NCBI GenBank assembly: GCA_033485155.1
Contig: JAWQJJ010000001.1
Coordinates: 372,001 to 436,000, forward strand
Direction of reading: 5' to 3'
Length of the DNA stretch: 64,000 bases
Source: Methanomassiliicoccus sp.
GTDB taxonomy: Archaea; Thermoplasmatota; Thermoplasmata; Methanomassiliicoccales; Methanomassiliicoccaceae
The notes under the pieces were generated by a model. It had not been told where the DNA came from, made no database searches, and saw only the letters and a program-made list of their open reading frames with translations. This document shows positions 8,350-16,163 of the stretch, in pieces. The first letter of the stretch is position 1. Each line of letters begins with the position of its first letter. Both the position numbers and the translations under genes were made by a program.

Positions 8350-8373
8350 AAAAGCCATTTATCCAACAATGCC

Positions 8374-9456
8374 ATGGCCGAAGGGATGACCACGAGGACG
8401 CGTTTCGCTGTGATCGGCGGCTACCTGGGGGCGGGGAAGACCACCCTCCTGGTCGGCCTTGCTCGCTATTTGAAGGAGAGGCACGGGAAGGACGTGGCCA
8501 TTATCACCAACGACCAGGGGCACATACTTGTAGACACCCAGTACGCCTCTGAGGCCGGCTTCGACGTCCGGGAGGTCATGGGCGGCTGCTTCTGTTCGAC
8601 CTTCCCCGAGTTCGTGAAGAACGCTCGCTCCATGGTCCAAACCAGCAGGCCGGACGTCATCCTTGCCGAACCCATCGGCACCTCCACCAACATCCTGTCC
8701 TCGGTGGTAGAGCCCCTGCGAGCGCAGTACCCTGAGGAGTTCGACGTCGCGCCGTTCCTCGTCGTCGTCGATGCCACCCGGGCGGCCGGGATGGAGAGCT
8801 CGAAGCGCCTGATACCCGCGCACCAGGTGAGGGAGGCCGAGGTCGTCCTACTATCCAAGGCCGACCGCTTAGATGATCAGGGGGTGGAGCGAGCCATGGA
8901 GGCGGTGAAGGCTCTGGCCCCCGACGCCAAAGTGATGCCCTACTCTGCCCGGACCGGTCAGGGGATGCAGGACATCGCATCCCTGGTGCTCTCGGCGGAG
9001 CGGAGCGCCAAGGTGCGAATGAGCGAGGACCACAAGCGGTTCGCGGCGGAGAAGTCCGCCATGTCGTGGTACTCTTCCACCAGCAGGGTGGTGCCCTCGG
9101 AGCGCGTTGACCTCTACGACCTGGCGACCTCGGTGCTGCGGGCAGCGGCGGATTCGTTCCCGGCGGAAGATCTCGCCCACGTCAAGGTAATGATCACTTC
9201 CCCCCGGGTGGGAGCGAAGATGTCCCTGGTGGCCGATTCAGTCCAGACTGACGGAGTGCGGGGCTCCCGCTACCTGGCAGAGGAAGCGAGGCTGGTCGTC
9301 AACGCCCGGGTCATGGCGACCCCCAAGCGTCTGGGCGAGGTGATGCGGGGCGCGGTGGAGACCCTGCCCACGAAGTTCGCCCTGACGGTGGGCGACACGA
9401 CCGAGTCCTGCTACTCTCCCCGACCCGAAACACCGATGTTCATATCCGGCCTCTAG
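8374..9456 (+). CDS. CobW/COG0523-family GTPase, paralogue 2 (lacks the last Cys of CxCC)
   Basis: A 360-residue paralogue of the GTPase at 6583, collinear over its length: P-loop GGYLGAGKTT, ITNDQG, AEPIGT, SKAD and the same C-terminal RGSRY motif. The metal-binding motif reads GCFCST instead of GCFCCK, so one of the three usual metal-binding Cys is missing. That suggests a different metal or a different task. ATG 8374 gives the longest frame; a TATA-like TTTATCC near 8358 would place a leaderless start at ATG 8386 (MTTRTR), matching paralogue 1. It follows the Cys-rich regulator by 24 nt. Confidence 0.82.
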   Translation: MAEGMTTRTRFAVIGGYLGAGKTTLLVGLARYLKERHGKDVAIITNDQGHILVDTQYASEAGFDVREVMGGCFCSTFPEFVKNARSMVQTSRPDVILAEPIGTSTNILSSVVEPLRAQYPEEFDVAPFLVVVDATRAAGMESSKRLIPAHQVREAEVVLLSKADRLDDQGVERAMEAVKALAPDAKVMPYSARTGQGMQDIASLVLSAERSAKVRMSEDHKRFAAEKSAMSWYSSTSRVVPSERVDLYDLATSVLRAAADSFPAEDLAHVKVMITSPRVGAKMSLVADSVQTDGVRGSRYLAEEARLVVNARVMATPKRLGEVMRGAVETLPTKFALTVGDTTESCYSPRPETPMFISGL

Positions 9457-9474
9457 GCCGGCATCTATCTTTTA
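9446..9474 (+). terminator. Probable terminator hairpin over the CobW2 stop codon
   Basis: CCGGCC (9446-9451) pairs with GGCCGG (9456-9461) across a TCTA loop that includes part of the TAG stop, followed by ATCTATCTTTT. Stem of six G-C pairs and a T-rich tail. Confidence 0.5.
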
Positions 9475-9504
9475 CTGGTGCAAGGGGCCTGGGGAAGTCG
9501 TTGA

Positions 9505-9553
9505 CCCCGGCGCACATTGTTGGTGCTTTTCTCGCGTTCCGGTGACGCCGGGG
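9505..9553. repeat. 8-bp GC-rich inverted repeat in the cobW2-lrp gap
   Basis: CCCCGGCG (9505-9512) and CGCCGGGG (9546-9553) are perfect inverted copies around a 33-nt stretch. They lie between the CobW2 terminator and the Lrp promoter. A structured RNA end or an operator is possible; nothing more can be said. Confidence 0.4.
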
Positions 9554-9591
9554 CGTAGTTTTCACCAAAAATCGACGGCTGGGTCAAAAGG

Positions 9592-9597
9592 TATAAA
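9592..9597 (+). promoter_or_regulatory. TATA box of the Lrp-type regulator gene
   Basis: TATAAA preceded by a purine-rich BRE-like CAAAAGG. Transcription would begin near 9618-9622, which excludes ATG 9612 as start and supports ATG 9633. Confidence 0.6.
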
Positions 9598-9632
9598 TCG
9601 CTGGCTGTTCAATGAAACGAATGAGGCAAGCA

Positions 9633-10076
9633 ATGGTCGCTGTAGACGATATGAACCATCGCATCCTGAAGCTGCTGATGATGGATGGCAAGATGACCTA
9701 CCGCGAGATAGCCTCCAAGCTTCGCAGGTCGCCGTCGACGGTGCGCGACCGGATCAGGCGGATGGAGGACTACAAGGTGGTCCTAGGCTACGCCGCCATC
9801 GTGAACAACGAGCTCATGGGCATGCGGTCGGACGCCATCGTGTTGGCCAATGTAGGGGACGGGGTGTCGGTGAAGGACCTCCGCAAGCTCCATGAGGTCG
9901 ACGGAGTCATGGAGGTCCTGCTGGTAAGCGGCGGGAAGAGGGTCATGGTCCGGCTGCACGCGCCGGACAATCACACCCTTGACAATACCATTGCCACGTC
10001 CATCATGCCCCTGGGGTTGAAGGACGTGGAGGTCCGCATCGTCCTCGAGTCGGTGATGCGGTTCCCCGGCGTCTAG
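9633..10076 (+). CDS. Lrp/AsnC-family transcription regulator
   Basis: 147 residues. An N-terminal helix-turn-helix (MNHRILKLLMMDGKMTYREIASKL, then SPSTVRDRIRRME) is followed by an AsnC/RAM ligand-binding domain (VLANV...VMEVLLVSGGKRVMVRLHA). The gene converges on the glutamate synthase operon with its stop overlapping the gltB3 stop by a few bases, so it is a natural candidate regulator of nitrogen assimilation. The ligand is unknown. The start is chosen from the TATA position; ATG 9612 is upstream of the expected transcript start. Confidence 0.85.
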   Translation: MVAVDDMNHRILKLLMMDGKMTYREIASKLRRSPSTVRDRIRRMEDYKVVLGYAAIVNNELMGMRSDAIVLANVGDGVSVKDLRKLHEVDGVMEVLLVSGGKRVMVRLHAPDNHTLDNTIATSIMPLGLKDVEVRIVLESVMRFPGV

Positions 10077-10894
10077 GGCCAAACCATGGTGGGATCGAAC
10101 CGGCCCCGGAACGGTCGGGATGACATGGGCATGATCTTGGAGTATCTCTCCCAGTCCCGCTCCTCGGTCATCCCGAAGGAACGCTCGAAATCGGACAGCA
10201 GTTCCTCGATCGCCTCGCGATCCTCCGCTTCCAAGGGGCACAGTTTGGCCCCTGTCCCCAGCTGGTGCTCGTCGACCCGGCCGTGAACATAGATCACGCC
10301 GCCGTGCATGCCGGCGCCGATGAAGGTGCCGACCGGAGACTCGGCCTCGGGGACGCCGTGGCCGAGCACGAGCACCGTGCCGCCGGCCATGTACTCGCCG
10401 AGGTAATCGCCGGTGCTCCCGCCTATGACCACCGATGGCTTGGACGAGCCGAAGGCCTTCATGTGGATGCCCACGCGGTAGCCGGAACTCCCCTTGACCA
10501 GAATGCGGCCGCCGCGGGCCGCCAGGCCGGTGACGTCCCAAGCGTTGCCGTGGATCACGATGCGGCCCGAGGACATGGTATTGCCGGTCATGTCCTGAGC
10601 ATTTCCGAACACCTCTAGAGTGGGACCGTCCATGAACGCCCCCAGGTCGTTGCCTGGGGTGCCCTTGATGCCGATATATAGGCATCGGTTCGTCGCCGCC
10701 GAGGCGATGTACCGCTGCCCCATGACCCCTTCCAGGATGATGCGGTCAGCGCCCTCGCCGATGGCCTTGCGGACCTCGATGTTCAGCTCCCGCTGGTCGA
10801 TGGGCCTGCCCCATTGGTCCCGACCGGACACGTCGATGGTCGTCTCCTTCACCCCGTCGAGCACGACGGTCTTGGTAAGTATCGTGCCATCCAT
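10073..10894 (-). CDS. gltB3: Glutamate synthase, GXGXG (domain 3) subunit
   Basis: 273 residues made of the right-handed beta-helix repeats seen in the C-terminal domain of glutamate synthase alpha subunits and in formylmethanofuran dehydrogenase subunit C: GNAQDMTG, GNAWDVTG, GGSTGDYLGEYM and GAGMHGG. In archaea the glutamate synthase domains are often separate genes. It is the last gene of the gltB1-B2-B3 operon, 4 nt after gltB2, and overlaps the convergent Lrp gene by 4 nt. The order amidotransferase, synthase, GXGXG makes FwdC unlikely. Confidence 0.9.
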   Translation of the reverse strand: MDGTILTKTVVLDGVKETTIDVSGRDQWGRPIDQRELNIEVRKAIGEGADRIILEGVMGQRYIASAATNRCLYIGIKGTPGNDLGAFMDGPTLEVFGNAQDMTGNTMSSGRIVIHGNAWDVTGLAARGGRILVKGSSGYRVGIHMKAFGSSKPSVVIGGSTGDYLGEYMAGGTVLVLGHGVPEAESPVGTFIGAGMHGGVIYVHGRVDEHQLGTGAKLCPLEAEDREAIEELLSDFERSFGMTEERDWERYSKIMPMSSRPFRGRFDPTMVWP

Positions 10895-10898
10895 GTGC

Positions 10899-12455
10899 TC
10901 ACCCCCACCCCTCGCCGACGTGCTTCACGCCCATGACCTCGGCGATCTTTTGGTTCGGCCCGAAGTACCTCAGCCGGTCGCGGTTACCGACCAGCGATTC
11001 GACGGCGTCGATGCCCATGGCTCCCATGACCTCCTTCAGTTCCTCGTTCCAGGCGTGGAACAGACGGGTGACCCGCCTTGCCCCGATCTCGGGGTCCAGG
11101 CGGGAGGTGAGTTCCGGTCTCTGGGTGGCGATGCCCCAGGCGCACAGCCCGCGGTGGCAGGACTGGCAGACCTGGCACCCCATGGCGATGAGGGCGGAGG
11201 TGCACACCATGGCCACGTCCGCCCCCAGGGCGATGACCTTTATCATGTCCGCGGCGCTGCGGATGGACCCGCCGGCGCAGACGGTAACGCGGTTCCTCAG
11301 CCCCTCCTCGTTGAGCCGTTTGTCGACGACCGCGGTGGCGACCTCGATGGGCAGACCGGCGTGGTCCCTGATAACCCTAGGCGTGGAGCCAGTGCCGCCA
11401 CGGAACCCGTCGATGGTGATGAAGTCGGCGCCCGCCCGCACCACGCCCGAGGCGATCGCCGCCACGTTATGCACGGCGGCGATCTTGACCCCCACCGGAA
11501 CGCGGTACTCCACGCTCTCCTTGAGCGCGGCGATCAGCTGCTGAAGGTCCTCGATCGAGTAGATATCATGATGAGGGTAGGGAGACAGCGCATCGGTCCC
11601 CAGAGGGATCATCCTGGTCTGCGAGATGAGGTCGCTGACCTTCTCTCCCGGCAGGTGCCCCCCGTGGCCTGGCTTGGCGCCCTGCCCGACCTTGATCTCC
11701 ACCGCCGCGGTGCGTCTCAGGTATTCCGGGGTCACGCCGAAGCGGCCTGACGCCACCTCGCCATTAATATGGTCGGCGAACTGGAGGAAGTCCGCGTGCA
11801 GGCCCCCCTCCCCCGAGCCGGCCAGTATGTTGAGGTCCTTGGCCGCTTGGAACAGTGATCGCTGGCAGTTGTAGCTGACCGCACCCAGGGAGATGTGGCC
11901 GAACATGATGGGCATGTCCATGGCCACCACCGGCCCCGAACCGTCGCTCTCCGTCACGTACCCATCGCCGGAGAGCATGACTCTCGAGGACCGCCGGCCG
12001 ACGTAGGTACGGGTCTCCACCTGCTCCCTGAGAGGATCGATGGACGGATTGGTGACCTGGGCCGCATCCAGAATGAGGTCGTCGAAGATCATGCCATAGG
12101 GCATGTCTGTGCCGCAGGAGCACAACAGGACCCCACCCGAGGACGCCTGGGCGTTTATGCCCTGGCGGACCCGCTCGGTGTAGCTGGCGTGGGGTGGAAG
12201 CCCGGACGGCACGGTGGCGATCTCGATGCATCGGGCCGGGCACATGGCCGAGCAACGCTGGCAGGCCACGCAACCGCCCTTGTAGACCACCCGGTCGTCC
12301 TTCCATTCCAGAGCCCCGAAGCTGCACTCCTTGACACATCGCTTGCAGTTCAGGCAGGCGTTGCGGTCGATGATCGGTCGGAACTTGTCCGGGATGATGC
12401 GGTCGAAGACCCTCTCCTTGTCGTCCAGGGAAGCGTGCGCGGGCGCGTTCATCAC
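10899..12455 (-). CDS. gltB2: Glutamate synthase, FMN-binding synthase subunit with N-terminal ferredoxin domain
   Basis: 518 residues. The N-terminus carries two [4Fe-4S] motifs (CLNCKRCVKEC and CVACQRCSAMCPARC, residues ~34-74). The core is the FMN TIM barrel of glutamate synthase (GQGAKPGHGGHLPG, then FITIDGFRGGTG), and the region CQVCQSCHRGLC supplies the 3Fe-4S-type cysteines. It makes glutamate from 2-oxoglutarate and ammonia passed on by the amidotransferase subunit, taking electrons through its own ferredoxin domain; no gltD-like flavoprotein gene is beside it. Its ATG overlaps the stop of gltB1 by 4 nt. Confidence 0.93.
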   Translation of the reverse strand: MMNAPAHASLDDKERVFDRIIPDKFRPIIDRNACLNCKRCVKECSFGALEWKDDRVVYKGGCVACQRCSAMCPARCIEIATVPSGLPPHASYTERVRQGINAQASSGGVLLCSCGTDMPYGMIFDDLILDAAQVTNPSIDPLREQVETRTYVGRRSSRVMLSGDGYVTESDGSGPVVAMDMPIMFGHISLGAVSYNCQRSLFQAAKDLNILAGSGEGGLHADFLQFADHINGEVASGRFGVTPEYLRRTAAVEIKVGQGAKPGHGGHLPGEKVSDLISQTRMIPLGTDALSPYPHHDIYSIEDLQQLIAALKESVEYRVPVGVKIAAVHNVAAIASGVVRAGADFITIDGFRGGTGSTPRVIRDHAGLPIEVATAVVDKRLNEEGLRNRVTVCAGGSIRSAADMIKVIALGADVAMVCTSALIAMGCQVCQSCHRGLCAWGIATQRPELTSRLDPEIGARRVTRLFHAWNEELKEVMGAMGIDAVESLVGNRDRLRYFGPNQKIAEVMGVKHVGEGWG

Positions 12456-13576
12456 AGCACCCCCTTGAACGGGGCCTCGGTGCCGTTCCGTATCAGGCCT
12501 TTACCCACGGAGGCAATCATCGGGCTCCCAGGGTCACCGACCCAGGTCTCCGCATCCTCCTCGACGATGCGCACAGCGCATTCCTCCGAGGCGGCGAACA
12601 GGCGCTTGTTGTCGGCGCTGCGGCCGAACAACAGCGGGCGCAGCTTCTTGCGGTCGGCCATGGCGATCATGGTGATGTCTGGTTGTCCCCTACCGACCAG
12701 GATGGAGAAGGGGCCATTGAGGAACGCTTCCTTGTAGGTGATCCGCAGCTGCTCCGCCAGGGCCCTGCTCTTAGGATCCATGCGCTCAATCTCGTCATGG
12801 TAGCGGGGGGCCAGGGCGAACGCTGCCACCTGCGGGGGCAGGTTGTGCCGGCGCACCAGGAGGTCCCACAGGTAGGTGACGACCTCGGTGTCGGTCAGGA
12901 GCGAGCACTTGTAGCCATGCATCTCCACCAGCTTCTTGTTCACCCCATATGAGGTGATCTCACCGTTATGGCAGACGGACCAGTCCAGTAGGCTGATAGG
13001 GTGCGCGCCGGCCCACCACCCGGGAGTGTTGGTGGGAAACCTCGAGTGGGAGAGCCACATCTGGGCCGAGTAGCGACCGAGCTCGTAGAACTCGGCCACC
13101 TCATAGGAGTAACCATTGCCCTTGAACACCGCCATGTCCTTGCCGCTGGAAACGCACATGGCGTTGGGTATGCCGTTGTTGATGCCCATGACGACGTCAA
13201 CGACGCACTCGTCAGGGCCCTGGCCTTTGATCAAGTAGCTACTGGACAGCGGATCGGGTTGGAAGAAATATCTCCACACGATGGGGTACGGAGGCCTCAT
13301 GGAGGGGACCTTCCGGGTAGGAACTCTCTCGTCCTTGACGATGTCGCCCCGGTCCTTAAGGTATTCCTCGACGCAGCACATGGCGTTCTCATCATCGAAG
13401 AAGAACTGCAGGCAGTAGAGATCCTTGAGGTCCTCGGGGAACAGCCCGTAGGCAGAGTACCCAGACCCCAATCCGTTCTCCCTCTCCCTCATTGTGGTCA
13501 GCATCCTGGAGATGACCTCCCCGGACATCTTGCCCCCGCTCACGTCGATGGTTCCGGCGATGCCGCAGCCACCCAT
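12452..13576 (-). CDS. gltB1: Glutamate synthase, glutamine amidotransferase (class II) subunit
   Basis: About 374 residues from ATG 13576, beginning MGGCGIAG. Class II amidotransferases need the Cys at the mature N-terminus; here it follows Met-Gly-Gly, so processing is required. An alternative ATG at 13681 adds 35 Arg/Gly-rich residues that could be a propeptide, as in bacterial GltB. Other marks are SRFPTNTPGWWAGAHP and CHNGEI, which bind glutamine. It releases ammonia from glutamine for gltB2 and is the first gene of the operon. Confidence 0.9.
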   Translation of the reverse strand: MGGCGIAGTIDVSGGKMSGEVISRMLTTMRERENGLGSGYSAYGLFPEDLKDLYCLQFFFDDENAMCCVEEYLKDRGDIVKDERVPTRKVPSMRPPYPIVWRYFFQPDPLSSSYLIKGQGPDECVVDVVMGINNGIPNAMCVSSGKDMAVFKGNGYSYEVAEFYELGRYSAQMWLSHSRFPTNTPGWWAGAHPISLLDWSVCHNGEITSYGVNKKLVEMHGYKCSLLTDTEVVTYLWDLLVRRHNLPPQVAAFALAPRYHDEIERMDPKSRALAEQLRITYKEAFLNGPFSILVGRGQPDITMIAMADRKKLRPLLFGRSADNKRLFAASEECAVRIVEEDAETWVGDPGSPMIASVGKGLIRNGTEAPFKGVL

Positions 13577-13749
13577 TATGTATTCGAGACCGGGCGGCCG
13601 CGCCGCCCCGTAGCTCGGTAGTGATGGCAGATCGTTCCTGCCGCCGCCTCTGCCCTGTTCCTGGGACCTCATTCCTTCCACTCCTTTGCCCGTTTGCTAG
13701 CGCACCCCGATCGATACGCCCAATATTTTGCGACAACTTGCACGGCTTT

Positions 13750-13767
13750 TTAACCGTTGTTGGTTAA
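13750..13767. promoter_or_regulatory. Inverted repeat TTAACC-N6-GGTTAA (candidate operator)
   Basis: Perfect 6-bp arms with a 6-nt spacer, upstream of gltB1 on the minus strand. It shares the AACC/GGTT core with the repeat at 13811-13833, and its minus strand contains the best TATA-like stretch (GGTTAAAAAG) for the operon. Confidence 0.5.
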
Positions 13768-13810
13768 GAGATTCTAATGCGACTTAAAATTTACGCGGTT
13801 CGTATATTTT

Positions 13811-13833
13811 TGTAACCAAATTTTTAGGTTACA
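13811..13833. promoter_or_regulatory. Inverted repeat TGTAACC-N9-GGTTACA (candidate operator)
   Basis: Perfect 7-bp arms around AAATTTTTA, between the divergent gltB operon and the HTH-CBS gene. The AACC/GGTT arms resemble those at 13750-13767, so one protein may bind both. Confidence 0.5.
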
Positions 13834-13852
13834 TCTATTCATGCCTAGTCAA

Positions 13853-13870
13853 AATAGATATTTATCTATT
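13853..13870. promoter_or_regulatory. Palindrome AATAGATA-TT-TATCTATT
   Basis: Perfect 8-bp arms with a 2-nt centre in the AT-rich 576-nt gap (13577-14152). A second palindrome, TACTGGCCAGTA, is at 14038-14049. Apart from these sites and the promoters the gap shows no gene. Confidence 0.45.
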
Positions 13871-14107
13871 ACGCCATAACGGTGAGTTATATCGGAAGCA
13901 TATCTGCCTCGGTGCTTCGGGGCGATCAAAGTGCACCTAAAATGGCGAGGGAGGAACGGACCGCCTGATAATTCCATAGCGGAACCCCTCTTCGTTCCAT
14001 GTTGAGTCATTGTAGAATGTATCTATTAATCGGTATTTACTGGCCAGTATTAAAATTGATTATTTATATATAATTATTTTGGCCGCAAAAATTTGTAATA
14101 TAAGAAT

Positions 14108-14117
14108 CTATATACGT
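14108..14117 (+). promoter_or_regulatory. TATA-like box of the HTH-CBS regulator gene
   Basis: ATCTATATAC lies about 40 nt before the ATG at 14153, in a strongly AT-rich stretch. It would start transcription near 14137. Confidence 0.45.
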
Positions 14118-14152
14118 CATAAGCATAGCATCGCTCGCAGGATGTTAGTGCC

Positions 14153-14785
14153 ATGTCGTCCCTCAGTTTAACCCTCATCCCCCAGCTCCCCGATCTGGAA
14201 GAGATCCGGCAGATGAGGAAGCGCCTCGATCTCTCCCAGAGGGAACTGGCGTCCCTGGCCGGGGTATCCCAGTCGCTGATCGCCAAGATCGAGAAAGGCA
14301 GCATCGACCCCTCCTACGACAATGTTCGCAAGATCTTCAACGCCTTCGAGGGCATACTGAAGAAGCGGGCGCTGGAGGGGAAGAACATGGGTGCCCGGTT
14401 TACCGTGGGCGATCTTGCCACCCGTGGGGTTGTGTCGATCTCCCCCGATGCCTCTCTGGCCGAAGCGGTGGACAAGATGATGAAAGGCCGCTTCACCCAG
14501 TTGCCGGTTATGGTCGGAGACCGCATCGTGGGAGGGGTCACCGACGATCGCATCAGGGACTATACCATCGAGCAGACCAGGAACCAGCGGATGTCCTACG
14601 ACGAGGTCATGCAGACCCGAGTGGAGGCGATCATGGAGGCCCCGTTCCCCATACTTTCTGAGGACACGCCCATCGAACTGGCATCCCTCCACCTGCAAAG
14701 GGAGGAGGCGGTCCTCATCACCCGGCGGGGGACCATCGTGGGCATCCTTACCAGCGCAGACTTCCTTGATCTGGGGCTGCACTGA
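14153..14785 (+). CDS. XRE-type HTH regulator with tandem CBS domains
   Basis: 210 residues: a helix-turn-helix at ~18-70 (LDLSQRELASLAGVSQSLIAKIEKG) and two CBS domains from ~80 to the end (GVVSISPDASLAEAV... and FPILSEDTPIEL...). CBS pairs usually bind adenine nucleotides or S-adenosylmethionine, so this protein probably couples a metabolite signal to DNA binding. This architecture is common in archaea. It is followed 4 nt later by a rRNA-type methyltransferase and then Csl4, so it may be cotranscribed with RNA genes. Targets are unknown. Confidence 0.88.
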   Translation: MSSLSLTLIPQLPDLEEIRQMRKRLDLSQRELASLAGVSQSLIAKIEKGSIDPSYDNVRKIFNAFEGILKKRALEGKNMGARFTVGDLATRGVVSISPDASLAEAVDKMMKGRFTQLPVMVGDRIVGGVTDDRIRDYTIEQTRNQRMSYDEVMQTRVEAIMEAPFPILSEDTPIELASLHLQREEAVLITRRGTIVGILTSADFLDLGLH

Positions 14786-14789
14786 CATC

Positions 14790-15401
14790 ATGAAGAAGAA
14801 CGAACTGGAGCGAAAGCTTCAGATGGTTTCCCCGCATACCAATCCCAAGGTCCAGCTGGAACAGTATTCCACCCCGGCGGCGGTGGCTGCGGACATGCTA
14901 TTCACCGCATTCTCCTTCGGTGACATCGACGGCCGGAGGGTGGTGGATCTAGGATGCGGAGGCGGCATACTGTCCATCGGGGCGGCACTCCTGGGCGCGT
15001 CAACGGTGACCGGCGTGGAGGTCGATCCCGCTGCAGTGGCCGACGCCCGGATGAACATGGCCCAGGCCGGCGTGGAGGTCGATATGCTCCTAGCGGATGT
15101 GGGCGAGGTGGCATTGAGTGCGGACACGGTGATAATGAATCCCCCCTTCGGGGCCCAGAGGCGCAACGCCGATCGTCCGTTCCTCGAGGCAGCGGTACGC
15201 ATCGCCCCCCGCGTCTACTCGCTTCACAACGCCAGGACGGTTGAGTTCCTTCTCAAGATGATATCGGCCATGGGCTGTGAGGTCTTCTTCCAGAAAAGCT
15301 ATAAATTCGAGATACCTCACATGTTTGAGTTCCACGATAAGAGGAAAAAAGAGATAGAGGTTGCACTGTTGTGCATCAGTTCATTGGATGTGACAAAATG
15401 A
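14790..15401 (+). CDS. METTL5-like N6-adenine RNA methyltransferase
   Basis: 203 residues. Motif I DLGCGGGILSIGA (about residue 53) binds SAM, and the catalytic NPPFG (about residue 115) marks an N6-adenine methyltransferase. The short length, N-terminal QLEQYSTPAAVAA and C-terminal helical region match archaeal homologues of human METTL5, which methylates small-subunit rRNA. Activity on rRNA here is inferred. ATG 14790 is chosen because it removes eight unrelated residues and starts 4 nt after the previous stop. Its TGA overlaps the csl4 start (ATGA). Confidence 0.85.
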   Translation: MKKNELERKLQMVSPHTNPKVQLEQYSTPAAVAADMLFTAFSFGDIDGRRVVDLGCGGGILSIGAALLGASTVTGVEVDPAAVADARMNMAQAGVEVDMLLADVGEVALSADTVIMNPPFGAQRRNADRPFLEAAVRIAPRVYSLHNARTVEFLLKMISAMGCEVFFQKSYKFEIPHMFEFHDKRKKEIEVALLCISSLDVTK

Positions 15402-15955
15402 GCAGGAAGATGGTCTTACCCGGCGACGAGGTCGCTGTTGCCGAGGAATACATGCCCGCGGAGGGCACTTATGAGCAGGATGGAAAGATCCTGTCAAGCC
15501 TGGCCGGAGAATTGGATCTGGACCAGGAAGAGAAGGTGGCCAAGGTATCGCCCAAGAACCCCCTGGTCACCCTGAAGAACGGGGACAGCGTGTTCTGCCG
15601 CATCACCGATGTAAGGGCGAGCATGGCCATCTGCGATATCTTCGCCGCGGAAGGCAAGGAACGGGAGATCACCGGCGAGACATCGGCGACGATCCATGTG
15701 TCCAAGCTCTCGTCTGAGTACGTCCAAGACGTGGGGAAGGAGTACCGTCCGGGCGATCTGGTACGGGCTAAGGTCATCCAGATCAGGCCATCGGTCCAGC
15801 TGTCTACTCAGGAGGCCCACTTCGGAGTGGTCAAGGCGCTGTGCCGTAAGTGCCGGCAGCCGATGACCAGGCAGGGCAAGAACATGCGCTGCGAGCCCTG
15901 CGAGCGCACCGAGACTCGTAAGGTCGCCGACGATTACGGCGATATCAACTTCTGA
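15398..15955 (+). CDS. csl4: Exosome complex RNA-binding subunit Csl4
   Basis: 185 residues: an N-terminal domain (LPGDEVAVAEEYMPAEGTY), an S1-like RNA-binding domain (GDSVFCRITDV to DLVRAKVIQI), and a C-terminal zinc ribbon (CRKCRQPM...MRCEPC). Csl4 caps the archaeal exosome and guides RNA to the Rrp41/42 ring. ATG 15398 overlaps the stop of the METTL5-like gene. A perfect 7-bp hairpin follows at 15964-15984 (ACGCCGG/CCGGCGT), possibly its transcript end, although a T tract is lacking. Confidence 0.95.
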   Translation: MSRKMVLPGDEVAVAEEYMPAEGTYEQDGKILSSLAGELDLDQEEKVAKVSPKNPLVTLKNGDSVFCRITDVRASMAICDIFAAEGKEREITGETSATIHVSKLSSEYVQDVGKEYRPGDLVRAKVIQIRPSVQLSTQEAHFGVVKALCRKCRQPMTRQGKNMRCEPCERTETRKVADDYGDINF

Positions 15956-16163
15956 ACGACCGTACGCCGGCGGAGATCCGGCGTGTCAAAATTCTCTACT
16001 TCTTGGTCGGTCAGAAAGCATTGTCGCCAAGGGAACGTCCCGGCGACGGCGGGTGCATGGTATAAGAAGAATGGAAGTAGGCGCCCTTAGGGCCCGATCA
16101 GCTCTGTGGACGGCCAGCGTTACTTCGTTGCCTATCCTGTATGGCGCAGTCCAGTCACACCAA

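Noticed and set aside
9454-9510. Read-through of TAG stops as pyrrolysine
   Set aside because: Methanomassiliicoccales often use pyrrolysine, so TAG-ending genes (for example CobW2 and Lrp) were considered; the CobW2 frame gains only about 16 unrelated residues and no methylamine methyltransferase genes are here.
15964-15984. Hairpin after csl4 as a terminator
   Set aside because: The 7-bp stem is perfect, but no T tract follows; kept only as a note under csl4.
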